Assembly: GCA_021298355.1 (NCBI GenBank)
Contig: JAJTEH010000005.1
Span: 90,922-154,921, forward strand
Origin: Flammeovirgaceae bacterium
GTDB lineage: Bacteria; Bacteroidota; Bacteroidia; Cytophagales; Cyclobacteriaceae
Direction: 5' to 3'
DNA length: 64,000 nucleotides
Shown here: positions 9,664 to 20,396 of the stretch, piece after piece
Layout: each line of letters opens with the position of its first letter
How positions within the stretch are numbered: position 1 is the first letter of the stretch
Notes under the pieces: model-generated
Databases searched by the model: none
What the model was told of the DNA's origin: nothing
What the model saw: only the letters and a program-made list of their open reading frames with translations
Translations under genes and position numbers: made by a program

Positions 9664-9860
9664 AACAAGATGGAACCATAACAGAAGCATTGTCTAATGC
9701 TATGTTTAGGGTTCAACTGGAAAATGGACACGAAGTCTTGGCGCATATCTCAGGCAAAATGAGAATGAATTACATTAGAATTTTGCCTGGTGATAAAGTA
9801 AGACTTGAAATGTCGCCTTATGACTTAACTAAAGGAAGGATTGTATTTAGATACAAATAA
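9642..9860 (+). CDS. infA: Translation initiation factor IF-1
   Basis: IF-1 (72 aa) is a single OB-fold protein that binds the A site of the 30S subunit during initiation. Seen: the start [13 protein letters not shown], then [30 protein letters not shown] and [15 protein letters not shown], near-invariant in the family. Its start lies inside the 3' end of map. Confidence 0.99.
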   Translation: MAKQKSIEQDGTITEALSNAMFRVQLENGHEVLAHISGKMRMNYIRILPGDKVRLEMSPYDLTKGRIVFRYK

Positions 9861-9868
9861 TTAAAGAG

Positions 9869-9985
9869 ATGAAAGTTAAAGCATCCATTAAAAAACGCAG
9901 CGCTGAATGTAAAATCATCAGACGCAAAGGAAAGTTGTATGTCATTAACAAGAAAAACCCTCGCTATAAGCAGAGACAAGGTTAA
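9869..9985 (+). CDS. rpmJ: 50S ribosomal protein L36, Cys-poor form
   Basis: A 38-aa reading frame, [19 protein letters not shown]... ending NPRYKQRQG, lies between infA and rpsM. Classical L36 carries a zinc ribbon (three Cys and one His). Here only one Cys (residue 14) remains and the others are Ser, Tyr or Asn, so it is the zinc-independent type. With S14 and S4 also of the Cys-poor type, the small zinc-ribbon proteins in this cluster avoid zinc. Confidence 0.96.
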   Translation: MKVKASIKKRSAECKIIRRKGKLYVINKKNPRYKQRQG

Positions 9986-10026
9986 TGAATAGCTATTAAT
10001 TGAAAATAAACGAATAATTAAAAGAC

Positions 10027-10407
10027 ATGGCAAGGATTCAAGGTGTCGATATTCCGGATAACAAAAGAGGTGAGATAGCACTTACTTACATCTACGGCAT
10101 TGGCAGAAGAAGAGCACAAAGCATTCTTACACAGGCAGGAATCAATTTCGATAAGAAAGCAAAAGATTGGTCTGATGATGAGTCGAGTGCAATTCGTAAC
10201 ATTATCTCGGAGCAATTTAAAGTTGAAGGTATGCTTCGCTCCGAAGTACAATTAAGCATTAAACGCTTAATGGATATCGGCTGTTACCGTGGCCTAAGAC
10301 ACAGAAAAGGTTTACCTGTACGTGGACAAACTACAAAGAACAACGCCAGAACCAGAAAAGGTAAGCGTAAGACAGTAGCGAACAAGAAAAAAGCAACTAA
10401 AGGTTAA
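10027..10407 (+). CDS. rpsM: 30S ribosomal protein S13
   Basis: S13 (126 aa) contacts P-site tRNA and the 50S subunit from the 30S head. Seen: [27 protein letters not shown] at the N-terminus, [24 protein letters not shown] near residues 78-101 and the basic tail with [15 protein letters not shown]. It begins the alpha block; the 41-nt gap before it shows no strong promoter box. Confidence 0.99.
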   Translation: MARIQGVDIPDNKRGEIALTYIYGIGRRRAQSILTQAGINFDKKAKDWSDDESSAIRNIISEQFKVEGMLRSEVQLSIKRLMDIGCYRGLRHRKGLPVRGQTTKNNARTRKGKRKTVANKKKATKG

Positions 10408-10429
10408 TTGACATAAACACTTTTCAATA

Positions 10430-10828
10430 ATGGCAACAGCTGAAAAGAAAAAAGATAAATCAAAAAAGCGCGTAGTTAATGTTGAGGCTGTAGGACAGGC
10501 TCACATCCACGCTACTTTTAATAATATCATCGTATCTATGACAAACTCAACTGGTCAGGTGATCACATGGTCGTCAGCAGGAAAAATGGGTTTTAAAGGT
10601 TCGAAGAAAAACACACCTTATGCAGCTCAAATGGCCGCGCAGGATTGCGCAACAAAAGCCTTTGAATTGGGCTTACGTAAAGTGGAAGTATTTGTAAAAG
10701 GACCAGGAGCTGGACGTGAATCCGCAATCCGCACAATACAAACTGCGGGTATCGAAATCACAACCATTAAAGATATCACTCCTCTTCCTCATAATGGCTG
10801 TCGTCCTCCGAAAGCCAGAAGAGTGTAA
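10430..10828 (+). CDS. rpsK: 30S ribosomal protein S11
   Basis: S11 (132 aa) lies on the platform near the E-site mRNA. Seen: the core [52 protein letters not shown] and the C-terminal [18 protein letters not shown]. The N-terminus has a Lys-rich extension of about 15 residues. Confidence 0.99.
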   Translation: MATAEKKKDKSKKRVVNVEAVGQAHIHATFNNIIVSMTNSTGQVITWSSAGKMGFKGSKKNTPYAAQMAAQDCATKAFELGLRKVEVFVKGPGAGRESAIRTIQTAGIEITTIKDITPLPHNGCRPPKARRV

Positions 10829-10861
10829 GTATTTATTTAGGTAACAAAAAAACAAGAAAAC

Positions 10862-11467
10862 ATGGCAAGATATACCGGGCCAAAGGTTAGAATTTCAAGA
10901 CGCTTTAATGAGCCTATCATGGGCGAGAATAAAGCATTGCAGAAAAAAAATTATGCCCCAGGCATGCATGGTAAAACCAAGAAACGTAAAGTTTCTGAAT
11001 ATGCAACTCAATTAGCTGAAAAGCAGAAGGCAAAATACATTTATGGATTGCTCGAAAGACAATTCGCAAAAATGTTTGATAAAGCATCTCGTAAAAAAGG
11101 CGTAACTGGTGAAGTGTTACTTCAGTTGCTCGAGGCAAGATTAGACAATATGGTGTATCGTTTAGGTATTGCCCCAACCAGAAGGGCAGCTCGCCAGCTT
11201 GTAATACATAAGCACATAACAGTAAACGGAGAAATTGTAAACATTCCTTCGTTTGCATTAAAGGCTGGAGATGAAATCGGTGTGCGCGAACGCTCTAAAT
11301 CATTGGAGGCAATAACCAATAGCTTGGCAATCCAGTCTGCAAAGAAATATCCTTGGTTAGAATTCAATAACACTGAAATGTCTGGCAAGGTGTTACATAT
11401 ACCTCTAAGAGCAGATATTCCAGAAAACATCAACGAACAGTTGATCGTTGAATTGTACTCTAAGTAA
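10862..11467 (+). CDS. rpsD: 30S ribosomal protein S4
   Basis: S4 (201 aa) is a primary 16S rRNA binder. Seen: [15 protein letters not shown], then [17 protein letters not shown] in place of the Cys-containing zinc knuckle (Cys-free form). The S4 RNA-binding domain [34 protein letters not shown] follows near residues 88-121. It is followed by rpoA, whose true start lies 22 nt beyond the stop. Confidence 0.99.
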   Translation: MARYTGPKVRISRRFNEPIMGENKALQKKNYAPGMHGKTKKRKVSEYATQLAEKQKAKYIYGLLERQFAKMFDKASRKKGVTGEVLLQLLEARLDNMVYRLGIAPTRRAARQLVIHKHITVNGEIVNIPSFALKAGDEIGVRERSKSLEAITNSLAIQSAKKYPWLEFNNTEMSGKVLHIPLRADIPENINEQLIVELYSK

Positions 11468-11489
11468 TAAACTGAAAAAGCATCTGACT

Positions 11490-12479
11490 ATGTCAATATT
11501 AGCGTTTCAAATGCCCGATAAGGTGGTAATGGAAAAGGCCGATGATTTTTACGGCACTTTTACCTTCAAACCTCTTGAGAAAGGCTATGGTGTAACAATC
11601 GGCAATGCCCTAAGAAGAATTCTACTTTCTTCTTTGGAAGGGTATGCCATTACCGGAATTAAAGTTCCGGGTGTATTGCACGAGTTCTCCACCATTCAGG
11701 GTGTTGTGGAAGATGTGGCTGAAATTATTTTAAACCTGAAAATGGTTCGCTTTCGTAAACTTGGCGAAGCTAATGACGCGAGAATTACAGTTACAATTAA
11801 AAAGCAAAAGCAATTCAAGGCTGGCGATATCGCTAAGTTTACATCTGCTTTTGAAATTTTAAATCCAGAACATGTTATCTGTAACCTTGATGAGAACTCA
11901 CAGTTTGAAATAGAGCTTACAATAGAAAAAGGCCGCGGTTACTTACCGGCAGAAGAAAATAAGCCAAACGAACAAGTTTTTGGTTTCATTCCTATCGATG
12001 CCATCTTTACTCCAATAAAGAATGTTAAGTTTAGTGTAGAAAATACTCGTGTTGAACAAAAAACCGACTACGAAAAGCTAGTTGTAGAAATACAAACAGA
12101 TGGATCTATTCATCCTGAAAAAGCATTAGAAGGTGCAGCTCATATTCTGATTCAACACTTCCGGCTTTTCTCTGATAAGCCTATCGAGCAAGAAACCGGA
12201 AAAAATACTGAAGAAGAAGTGGTTGATGAGGCATTGTTGCACATGCGCAAACTATTAAAAACAAGTTTGCACGATCTAGACTTATCAGTTCGCGCATACA
12301 ATTGCTTAAAGGCAGCTGATGTAAAAACACTTGGCGATCTTGTGCAACTTGAAATTTCCGATATGATGAAATTCAGGAACTTCGGTAAGAAGTCTCTTGC
12401 TGAATTAGAACAATTAGTAGCCGATAAAGGCCTAACTTTCGGAATGGATTTAGGCAAATATAAATTAGACGAAGACTAA
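11490..12479 (+). CDS. rpoA: RNA polymerase subunit alpha
   Basis: The alpha subunit (329 aa) dimerises to seed RNA polymerase assembly. The start reading [12 protein letters not shown] is preferred; the longer opening overlaps rpsD and has no homologous sequence. Seen: the N-domain with [19 protein letters not shown], and the C-domain (about residues 255-320) with [20 protein letters not shown] and [15 protein letters not shown], which contacts UP-element DNA and activators. Confidence 0.99.
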   Translation: MSILAFQMPDKVVMEKADDFYGTFTFKPLEKGYGVTIGNALRRILLSSLEGYAITGIKVPGVLHEFSTIQGVVEDVAEIILNLKMVRFRKLGEANDARITVTIKKQKQFKAGDIAKFTSAFEILNPEHVICNLDENSQFEIELTIEKGRGYLPAEENKPNEQVFGFIPIDAIFTPIKNVKFSVENTRVEQKTDYEKLVVEIQTDGSIHPEKALEGAAHILIQHFRLFSDKPIEQETGKNTEEEVVDEALLHMRKLLKTSLHDLDLSVRAYNCLKAADVKTLGDLVQLEISDMMKFRNFGKKSLAELEQLVADKGLTFGMDLGKYKLDED

Positions 12480-12493
12480 GAGAACCCGCGACA

Positions 12494-13018
12494 ATGAGAC
12501 ACGGTAAGAAAATAAACCACCTTGGAAGAAAACACAGCCACCGCGCTGCGCTTTTATCAAACCTTGCTTCTTCCCTGATATTAAATAAAAGAATTACAAC
12601 AACAGTTGCTAAAGCCAAAGCCTTACGCAAGTACGTTGAGCCTCTTTTAACAAAAGCTAAAAACGATACAACCCATTCTCGCAGAACAGTTTTCTCATAT
12701 TTGGGAAATAAAGAGTCTGTAAAGGAATTGTTTGGTGAAGTAGCTTCTAAAATTGCCAACAGACCAGGCGGTTACACGCGCATTATTAAAATGAGCGACA
12801 GTCGTTTGGGTGACAATGCAGAAGTTTGCTTAATGGAGTTGGTAGACTTTAACACGCTGTATAATGGAAGCGCTGAAGCAGCAACTGAGAAAAAAGCTAA
12901 AACCAGAAGAGGTCGTGCTAAAGCAAAGAAAGAGGATGAAACTGCAACGGAAGTAACTGCAGAAGAAAAACCTAAGAAAGCTTCTAAAAAAGCTGATAAA
13001 AAAGAAGATCAACAGTAA
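12494..13018 (+). CDS. rplQ: 50S ribosomal protein L17 with Lys/Ala-rich tail
   Basis: L17 sits by the exit tunnel. The conserved domain is residues 1-120: [25 protein letters not shown], then [13 protein letters not shown] and GGYTRIIKM. After about residue 125 comes a charged tail rich in Lys, Ala and Glu ([27 protein letters not shown]) that is absent from E. coli L17. It is the last gene of the superoperon; a strong terminator follows 22 nt downstream. Confidence 0.98.
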   Translation: MRHGKKINHLGRKHSHRAALLSNLASSLILNKRITTTVAKAKALRKYVEPLLTKAKNDTTHSRRTVFSYLGNKESVKELFGEVASKIANRPGGYTRIIKMSDSRLGDNAEVCLMELVDFNTLYNGSAEAATEKKAKTRRGRAKAKKEDETATEVTAEEKPKKASKKADKKEDQQ

Positions 13019-13040
13019 TTGAAAACTGATAAACATAGTG

Positions 13041-13074
13041 AAGGGATTGAGTTTTTACTCAATCCCTTTTTTTG
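13041..13074 (+). terminator. Intrinsic terminator after rplQ
   Basis: An 11-bp perfect stem: AAGGGATTGAG at 13041-13051 with CTCAATCCCTT at 13058-13068, a 6-nt loop and then a T-run. It is the strongest terminator in the window and ends the ribosomal superoperon. Confidence 0.92.
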
Positions 13075-13163
13075 TATACACTTTTGCAATCGAATGAAAT
13101 TGCTTATTCATCATTTGATCATGAATATTCAGTCCGATTGTTATGCTATTCGTTTCAGAACCC

Positions 13164-13171
13164 TATTTTTG
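13164..13171 (+). promoter_or_regulatory. Candidate -7 box for carA
   Basis: TATTTTTG matches TAnnTTTG and ends 16 nt before the carA ATG. No TTTG lies at the ideal 19-nt spacing upstream; the nearest TTG is 23 nt away. It is plausible because a terminator separates carA from rplQ. Confidence 0.4.
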
Positions 13172-13187
13172 TTAAACATTTCTCATC

Positions 13188-14294
13188 ATGCAAAGAAAAA
13201 AAGCGTATCTCTTACTTGAAGACGGCTTATTATTAGAAGGAATCTCAGTTGGTAAACAAGGCACATCCGGTGGCGAAATTTGTTTCAATACAGGAATGAC
13301 AGGCTATCAGGAAATCTATACAGATCCATCTTACAAAGGACAAATTGTTGTTACCACAGCATCGCATATCGGTAATTACGGTACAGCACAAGCCGAGCAA
13401 GAGTCGGAACACACACAAGTTTCTGGTGTTGTCATCAATGAGTTTTCAGAAGAGCATAGCAGAAAAGATGCGACAGAAAGTTTACAACAATACTTAGAGA
13501 AAAACGGAGTGGTGGGAATTGCAGGTTTAGATACTCGCATGCTTGTACGTTACATCAGAAGCAAAGGTGCTATGAATGCCTTAATATCTTCTGAGTTAAC
13601 AGTAGAGCAAATGAAGGAAAAAATAAAAGAAGTTCCTTCAATGGACGGACTTGAATTATCTTCAGTTGTTTCTACTCCTACACCCTATTTCTTTGGCGAT
13701 ATAAATGCACCCATCAAAATTGCTGCATTAGATTTAGGTATCAAGAAAAATATTTTAAGAAACTTATCGAAGCGTGGATGTTACTGCAAGGTTTTTCCTG
13801 CTAAAACATCTTTTGATGAAATGCAAGCCTGGCAGCCCGATGGCTATTTTATTTCAAATGGTCCTGGCGATCCAGCTGTAATGAAATATGCCGTAGAAAC
13901 AGTGCAAGCAATTTTAAAGGCGGATAAACCATTGTTCGGCATTTGTTTAGGTCATCAAATTCTAGGTTTGGCTGTAGGTTTAAAAACGTACAAAATGCAT
14001 CACGGCCATAGAGGATTAAATCATCCTGTGAAAAATCTGCTAACCGGTAAAGGAGAGATGACCTCCCAAAATCATGGTTTCGCTATTGATGAAAAAAGTT
14101 TAGACGCGAATAAAGATGTGGAACTCACACATGTTCACTTGAACGACAACACTGTGATGGGTATTCGCTTAAAGAATAAAAAAGCATTCAGTGTACAATA
14201 CCACCCGGAAGCATCGCCAGGACCACACGATTCTGCTTATTTGTTCGATGATTTTATCAGCCTAATAGAAGAAAGTAAATTTCAAAAAGTATAG
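13188..14294 (+). CDS. carA: Carbamoyl-phosphate synthase small subunit
   Basis: The glutaminase subunit (368 aa) supplies ammonia to CarB for carbamoyl phosphate, feeding pyrimidine and arginine synthesis. Seen: the N-terminal CPSase small domain (GEICFNTGMTGYQEIYTDPSY, residues 29-49) and the class I glutamine amidotransferase domain with nucleophile C253 in GICLGHQ and the H339-x-E341 pair in VQYHPEA. carB is not adjacent. The gene stands alone between the ribosomal terminator and eno. Confidence 0.98.
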   Translation: MQRKKAYLLLEDGLLLEGISVGKQGTSGGEICFNTGMTGYQEIYTDPSYKGQIVVTTASHIGNYGTAQAEQESEHTQVSGVVINEFSEEHSRKDATESLQQYLEKNGVVGIAGLDTRMLVRYIRSKGAMNALISSELTVEQMKEKIKEVPSMDGLELSSVVSTPTPYFFGDINAPIKIAALDLGIKKNILRNLSKRGCYCKVFPAKTSFDEMQAWQPDGYFISNGPGDPAVMKYAVETVQAILKADKPLFGICLGHQILGLAVGLKTYKMHHGHRGLNHPVKNLLTGKGEMTSQNHGFAIDEKSLDANKDVELTHVHLNDNTVMGIRLKNKKAFSVQYHPEASPGPHDSAYLFDDFISLIEESKFQKV

Positions 14295-14298
14295 ATAA

Positions 14299-15597
<1,299 letters not shown>

Positions 15598-15610
15598 TCA
15601 ATACTTTTAA

Positions 15611-15645
15611 GTGCCGGCTACAACCGGCTCTTTTGTTATTTTTAG
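15611..15645 (+). terminator. Intrinsic terminator after eno
   Basis: GCCGG at 15613-15617 pairs with CCGGC at 15624-15628, followed by a T-rich stretch TCTTTTGTTATTTTT. The stem is short but GC-rich, and its place 15 nt past the eno stop supports the call. Confidence 0.65.
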
Positions 15646-15680
15646 ATTTCTTAGTACATTCATATTCATTTTTTAAACTT

Positions 15681-15971
15681 ATGCTCAAACGTTTGCCACC
15701 ATTTTTTAAGAATTTTTACTTTTTGGCTACGGCATTTTTCTTGGTTTGGATGGTTTTTCTCGATCAAAACGATTTTATCTCGCGCTTTCGTTTAACCGGT
15801 AAGTTGCGTTCGTTAGAAAGAGAAAAAGTTTATTATGAAGACAAAATCAAACAAGTTAAACAAGACCACGATGATTTATTTGGAGATAAAGAATCGTTAG
15901 AAAAATTCGCACGCGAAAAATATCTGATGAAAAAACCTTCGGAAGAAATATTCGTACTTGTACAAGACTAA
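15681..15971 (+). CDS. DivIC/FtsB-like septum formation initiator
   Basis: A 96-aa small bitopic protein from the ATG reading MLKRLPPFFK. It has one membrane segment (about residues 10-28), then a coiled coil (LRSLEREKVYYEDKIKQVKQDH). The end contains LEKFAREKYLMKKPSEEIFVLV, the signature of FtsB/DivIC, which links FtsQ and FtsL to the divisome. Following eno is the classic setting for ftsB. The earlier in-frame start lies in the terminator region and is not favoured. Confidence 0.88.
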   Translation: MLKRLPPFFKNFYFLATAFFLVWMVFLDQNDFISRFRLTGKLRSLEREKVYYEDKIKQVKQDHDDLFGDKESLEKFAREKYLMKKPSEEIFVLVQD

Positions 15972-15972
15972 T

Positions 15973-16542
15973 ATGAAAACAAAACTTCTTTCGATTATTT
16001 TCTTTTTAAGTGCATGTACAATAGCGTATAGCCAAGGCGAAGACAATAGTTTAAAAGGAGTCCCCTGGAAGGAACGTATTGTAACAGGGGGTGGTTTAGG
16101 ATTGAGTTTTAGTCGCAATCAGGATTTTTTCGCGGTTAATCCACTACTCGGATATTCCTTTACTAAAAGATTAGTTGCAGGAACAGGAGCTACTTATCAA
16201 TACATAAAATTTAAAAACGTTACTCCGAATAATCAAAGTATATCCATCAATAACTACGGTCTTAATCCTTTTGTGCGGTATACCGTTTACGAAGGATTTT
16301 TCGCGCAAGCAGAATACGAATGGTTAAGTTTCGAACAGCCCATTGAAGGAGGAAGAAAAAACTTCAGTAGCTTCTTAGCAGGAGGAGGACTGCTCCAACC
16401 TATTGGCGATAAAGCTTCTTTCTTTGTTATGGTTTTGTATAATTTCTCTTATAGAACCCCTCAAGCGGGTGAACTTGCGCCTTACAACAGCCCGATAATT
16501 TTACGTGCTGGCTTTAACATCGGTGGTGTTAATCTTTTTTAA
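15973..16542 (+). CDS. Small outer-membrane beta-barrel protein
   Basis: A 189-aa exported protein. The N-terminus MKTKLLSIIFFLSACTIAYSQG is a signal peptide. Cleavage after AYSQ is likely, though LSAC also resembles a lipobox. The mature part alternates strands ending in aromatic residues, with Gly turns (GGGLGLSFSRNQDF, LNPFVRYTVYEGFFAQAEYEW, SFFVMVLYNFSYRT), as in 8-stranded barrels. Function is unknown. Its end overlaps the end of the convergent dehydrogenase gene by 14 nt. Confidence 0.75.
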   Translation: MKTKLLSIIFFLSACTIAYSQGEDNSLKGVPWKERIVTGGGLGLSFSRNQDFFAVNPLLGYSFTKRLVAGTGATYQYIKFKNVTPNNQSISINNYGLNPFVRYTVYEGFFAQAEYEWLSFEQPIEGGRKNFSSFLAGGGLLQPIGDKASFFVMVLYNFSYRTPQAGELAPYNSPIILRAGFNIGGVNLF

Positions 16543-17611
16543 AATTGATATTCATTTTTTGTCCGAGCTGCGTTAAATCTTCCAAAACTTTTTCATTCAC
16601 TGGAATTCCGTTTTTCAATCTGATAATTTCAGCTTCACGTTCAGGATCACCCGGTATTAAAACATTTTCTTTTCCGGCAACTGTCTTTGCTTTTCTAAAA
16701 CGACTGATCCAATTGTCCATGTGGGATTTAAATTCATCAGCTGGTCTAAATGCATCTACACGCATGGCACCAAAAAAATGACCAATACCTTTTCCTACCG
16801 GATCAGCAGGAGGTTGTAAAAAAGCAACAAAAGGCGGAACCCATGGACCGTAATTCGCACCAGATAATACAGCAGAAAAAATATCGACAATCGAACCTAA
16901 AGCATAACCCTTGTGGCTTCCATGTTCGTAATCACTTCCTAGAGGAATCAAAGCTCCACCATCTTTTAATTCATGTGGATTAGTTGAACTTAGGCCATCT
17001 TTATTTTGTATCCAACCGGTTGGTGCGTCTAAACCTTTTCGTTGTAGAATTTCAAGTTTACCATTGGCAGCAGTTGTAGTAGCCATATCAGCAACAAAGG
17101 GCGGTTGATTTTTTGCAGGAACTGCTACCGCGATAGGGTTTGTTCCTAGCAACCTTTCTGTTGAAAAAGTAGGGGCAACTAAAGGACTGGCATTAGTCAT
17201 AGCCATGCCTATCATATCATTTTCTAAAGCCATCATGGCGTGATAACCGGCAATACCAAAATGATTGGAATGATTAACCGATACCCAACCTGTTCCGAAT
17301 TGCTTTGCTTTTTCAATGGCTACTTGCATAGCGAAAGGAGCTACAACTAACCCTAAACCTCCATCTCCATTTACTACTGCAGTTGATGGTGTTTCGTATT
17401 CTATTTGAATGTTTGGGTTTGCATTGATTCTTCCTGCTTCCCACAACCGTATGTATCCGGATAAACGCGCCACACCATGCGAATCGATGCCACGCAAATC
17501 GGCACTTAACAATACTTTTGTCGCTAGGTGTGCGTGTGCTTCGCTGCACCCAATTTTTATAAATACCTCAAAAGTAAATTGATAGAGTTTTTGGTAGGAT
17601 AAAACATTCAT
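16529..17611 (-). CDS. Ldh family malate/L-lactate dehydrogenase-type oxidoreductase
   Basis: A 360-aa NAD(P)-dependent oxidoreductase of the Ldh_2 (YlmC/YbiC) family, not the classical Rossmann LDH. Seen: RGIDSHGVARLSGYIRL near residues 35-51, with the conserved His; VNHSNHFGIAGYHAMMA near residues 117-133; and LGTNPIAVAVPA and DMATTTAANGKLE. Substrate cannot be read from sequence; relatives act on malate, lactate, ureidoglycolate or diketogulonate. A TATATTTG box ends 4 nt before the ATG. Confidence 0.88.
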   Translation of the reverse strand: MNVLSYQKLYQFTFEVFIKIGCSEAHAHLATKVLLSADLRGIDSHGVARLSGYIRLWEAGRINANPNIQIEYETPSTAVVNGDGGLGLVVAPFAMQVAIEKAKQFGTGWVSVNHSNHFGIAGYHAMMALENDMIGMAMTNASPLVAPTFSTERLLGTNPIAVAVPAKNQPPFVADMATTTAANGKLEILQRKGLDAPTGWIQNKDGLSSTNPHELKDGGALIPLGSDYEHGSHKGYALGSIVDIFSAVLSGANYGPWVPPFVAFLQPPADPVGKGIGHFFGAMRVDAFRPADEFKSHMDNWISRFRKAKTVAGKENVLIPGDPEREAEIIRLKNGIPVNEKVLEDLTQLGQKMNINFKKD

Positions 17612-17615
17612 GCTG

Positions 17616-17623
17616 CAAATATA
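17616..17623 (-). promoter_or_regulatory. -7 box next to the Ldh-family start codon
   Basis: On the minus strand TATATTTG ends only 4 nt before the ATG, with a TTTG further upstream at a 16-nt spacer. The transcript would have almost no leader. The box match is exact; the spacer is shorter than ideal. Confidence 0.45.
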
Positions 17624-17713
17624 CAGTTTCGGGTTAAGTCAAATAACTAGAAATATTTTTCGTTTTGGTATGGAATCAGTACAGATTGTGCATCCTATTA
17701 TTAAATTTATTGT

Positions 17714-19330
17714 ATGAAAAAAATCTTTTTAGTACTTGTTGGTTTTGCTATGCAACTGCAAGTTGAAGCACAAGAGATTGTTACAGAAAGTAACGTTAAT
17801 CATGTAACAGTCTTTTTAAATAAAGCACAAGTTAACAGATTAGCCAAAGTCAGAATTCCGGCAGGGAAGTCGCAAGTAGTGGTAAGCAACCTAAGTTCCA
17901 TGCTCGACCCGCAATCTATCCAAGTAAGTGGTAAAGGTAAATTTGTGATTGAAGGAACATCAGTAAGACAAAATTATTTGAGTGAAGTAAACTTACCATT
18001 ACCAATTAAAGTGTTGAAAGATTCTGCTAACCTGTTAGCAAAATGGATACAATTAGAGAACAGCCAGAAAGAAATTTTAACAAGAGAAGAACAATTATTA
18101 AACACCAATCAAAAAATTGGAGGAGGAAATCAAAATATAACAGTCGCAGAGTTAAAAGCAATGGCGGATTTTTATCGCACCAGAATGACTGATATAGTAC
18201 AAGCCAGACTAAAGCATGATGAAAAGATAAATCGTTATCAAGAAAGATTAAACAAGATTAACGCTCAGATACAAGAAAAGAATGCACAATACAGCCTTAA
18301 CACAAGCGAAATTGTGGTAAATATATCATCAGATTTACAACAAGCCGTAGAATTAGAAATCGATTACATTGTGATGAACGCAGGCTGGCAAGCTGTTTAT
18401 GATTTGCGCGCCACCAATACCAATAGTCCTTTAAGTTTAGGTTATAAAGCATCCGTTTATCAGAACACTGGCGAACAATGGAAGAATGTAAAGTTGACGT
18501 TAAGCACAGCTAACCCCAACGAAAGCGGAATGAAACCAGAGTTATTTACTTGGTTTCTGGATTTCTATCAACCTGTTGTTTATAGAGATAGATCTACTAG
18601 AGGTTTGTCGATGAAAAAAGCAGAAGCACCTGCGCCAGAAGCAACAGCAGATATGCAAATGTCTGTTGCAAGTGAAGAAGCAGTAAGTTCATCCTTCTAT
18701 GTTAACACAACTCAAACTACTTTAAACACAGAGTTTGCGATTGCGATTCCTTACACGATTGAATCAGGCAATAAACCAACATTAGTAGAAATCAAAAATC
18801 ATCAAGTACAAGCCACGTATTTATATTCTGTTGCACCAAAGTTAGATCAAGATGCTTTTCTAATTGCCAAAGCAACCGGTTGGGAAGAGTTTAGTTTGTT
18901 GCCAGGCGAAGCCAATATATTTTTCGAAGGCACTTATGTAGGTAAAACTTTCCTTGATCCGGGTACGATTAAAGACACACTATCTGTTTCATTAGGAAGA
19001 GACAAACGCATAAATGTTAAACGCGAAAAAACAAAAGATTTTAATGCTAGAAAAACCATTGGCTCTACCCAACGCGACACGTATAATTTTGATATTACTG
19101 TTCGAAATGCAAAAAGTGAAAGCATAAGAATTGTTGTGGAAGACCAATATCCTATTTCGAATAATAGTCAGATTGAAATTGCAACAACACAAACCAGTGG
19201 AGCAACGGTAAACAAAGCAGAAGGAAAGTTAATCTGGAATTTACAATTACAACCGGGAGAAAGTAAAAAGCTGACTTTCGGGTATGAAGTTAAATATCCA
19301 AAAGACAAAAAGTTGAATATGTTTGAATAA
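17714..19330 (+). CDS. Exported DUF4139/DUF4140 (MuiA-like) protein
   Basis: A 538-aa protein with an N-terminal signal peptide (MKKIFLVLVGFAMQLQVEAQ). The N-terminal domain (about residues 28-130) has the DUF4140 pattern, with NHVTVFLNKAQVNR and VVSNLSSMLDPQSIQVSG. A coiled coil (about 165-200) follows, then the DUF4139 domain (about 215-530) with DYIVMNAGWQAVYDLRA and YQNTGEQWKNVKLTLSTANP. The family was named after a mucoidy inhibitor; its role is not defined. It ends in a bidirectional terminator shared with ppx. Confidence 0.85.
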   Translation: MKKIFLVLVGFAMQLQVEAQEIVTESNVNHVTVFLNKAQVNRLAKVRIPAGKSQVVVSNLSSMLDPQSIQVSGKGKFVIEGTSVRQNYLSEVNLPLPIKVLKDSANLLAKWIQLENSQKEILTREEQLLNTNQKIGGGNQNITVAELKAMADFYRTRMTDIVQARLKHDEKINRYQERLNKINAQIQEKNAQYSLNTSEIVVNISSDLQQAVELEIDYIVMNAGWQAVYDLRATNTNSPLSLGYKASVYQNTGEQWKNVKLTLSTANPNESGMKPELFTWFLDFYQPVVYRDRSTRGLSMKKAEAPAPEATADMQMSVASEEAVSSSFYVNTTQTTLNTEFAIAIPYTIESGNKPTLVEIKNHQVQATYLYSVAPKLDQDAFLIAKATGWEEFSLLPGEANIFFEGTYVGKTFLDPGTIKDTLSVSLGRDKRINVKREKTKDFNARKTIGSTQRDTYNFDITVRNAKSESIRIVVEDQYPISNNSQIEIATTQTSGATVNKAEGKLIWNLQLQPGESKKLTFGYEVKYPKDKKLNMFE

Positions 19331-19332
19331 AT

Positions 19333-19365
19333 AAAAAGCGAGGGATTTTTCCTCGCTTTTTTTAT
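19333..19365. terminator. Bidirectional terminator between convergent genes
   Basis: AAAAAGCGAGG at 19333-19343 pairs with CCTCGCTTTTT starting at 19351 across a 7-nt loop. A-runs and T-runs on the two sides let it serve both the MuiA-like gene and the facing Ppx/GppA gene, whose stop overlaps its edge. Confidence 0.9.
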
Positions 19366-20291
19366 ATCACTACTTTATTAATCAAGGTGCAAAGAATGCC
19401 TTCCTTTAAGGCATAGGTAGAAACCCTGATGTTTTGAAATTGATAACGCTTCAGTAAATGTTCTATTAAACAACATGCTACTACAATCATATCCACGCGC
19501 ATTTCAATCATGCCTGGTATCAACATTCTATCAGCTCGGCTTTTAACCAATAACTCTTCAAACACTTCGTAAAATCCTGTGATGGATAAAGGTGTTTCTG
19601 TGTCGTCTGGTTTTTTAAGTAAATCGTGTTTAATGCAATAGATATCGCTTAGCGTATCAAAAGTTCCAGAGGAGCCAACCAAAGAAACTGGTTGATAACG
19701 TTCAATGGCTTCAAACAAAGAAGTTAGTTCTTTATTCAAAAACAAATCAAGTTGTTCTTGTTCCGAAGCCAATAGAGGATCGTTGTGTTGAAATTTTTCT
19801 AATAATCGTTGAGCACCAATTTCAAAACTTTTTTTCCAGGCGATGGTCTCATCATTCCCGATTATAAATTCTACGCTACCTCCACCGATATCCAAAATGA
19901 GGCTCATCTCGTTGCCTAACTCAATGCCATACCGTACGCCTTCGTAAATCAACTCAGCTTCGCGCTCTCCGGAAATTACTTGTACCTCAATACCGGTTTT
20001 GCTTTTAAACTCAGCCAGCACAGCATGGACATTAGCAGCGTTGCGAAGCGCGCTCGTACCAAAAGCAATTACCCTTTCAACATTGAATTGATCGATGGTT
20101 GTTTTAAAACCGCTCAATGCTTCAGTTGCGCGTGCGATAGCATCCGGACGGATGGTATTTTGATTAATACCTTTTTGCCCGAGTCGAACCGGTACGCGTT
20201 CGCGGTGAATAAACTCGAACCGATGGCTGTGCCATTCGGCAATCAGCAAATGGAAAGTATTCGTTCCTAAATCAATTATAGCTGCTTTCAC
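19362..20291 (-). CDS. Ppx/GppA family exopolyphosphatase
   Basis: A 309-aa ASKHA-fold phosphatase that hydrolyses polyphosphate or pppGpp. Seen: phosphate-1 loop IDLGTNTFHLLIAE at residues 6-19, AFGTSALRNAANV near residues 92-104, and phosphate-2 loop LILDIGGGSVEFII near residues 150-163. Only the two N-terminal domains are present, as in short Ppx proteins; the C-terminal HD domain of E. coli Ppx is missing. Which substrate it prefers cannot be decided. Confidence 0.9.
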   Translation of the reverse strand: MKAAIIDLGTNTFHLLIAEWHSHRFEFIHRERVPVRLGQKGINQNTIRPDAIARATEALSGFKTTIDQFNVERVIAFGTSALRNAANVHAVLAEFKSKTGIEVQVISGEREAELIYEGVRYGIELGNEMSLILDIGGGSVEFIIGNDETIAWKKSFEIGAQRLLEKFQHNDPLLASEQEQLDLFLNKELTSLFEAIERYQPVSLVGSSGTFDTLSDIYCIKHDLLKKPDDTETPLSITGFYEVFEELLVKSRADRMLIPGMIEMRVDMIVVACCLIEHLLKRYQFQNIRVSTYALKEGILCTLINKVVI

Positions 20292-20396
20292 CGCACAAAT
20301 TTTTGAAAGCGCAAAAATAACAGGAATATTGGTTCATCAGATGCTACAGAAAAGTAGAACAGCCATTATCTTGCATCCATCCAATAATTTAACAAA

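Noticed and set aside
11448..11489. Longer start for rpoA
   Set aside because: It overlaps rpsD and adds residues not found in alpha subunits; the ATG at 11490 fits the family.
13019..13219. 66-codon frame between rplQ and carA
   Set aside because: It runs through the rplQ terminator and overlaps the carA start; no coding character.
15973..16542. Lipoprotein call for the small barrel protein
   Set aside because: LSAC resembles a lipobox, but the later AYSQ-G site and the barrel pattern favour ordinary signal peptide cleavage.
19362..20291. Truncated Ppx because the C-terminal domain is missing
   Set aside because: Two-domain Ppx/GppA proteins of about 300 aa are common, and a proper terminator follows the stop.
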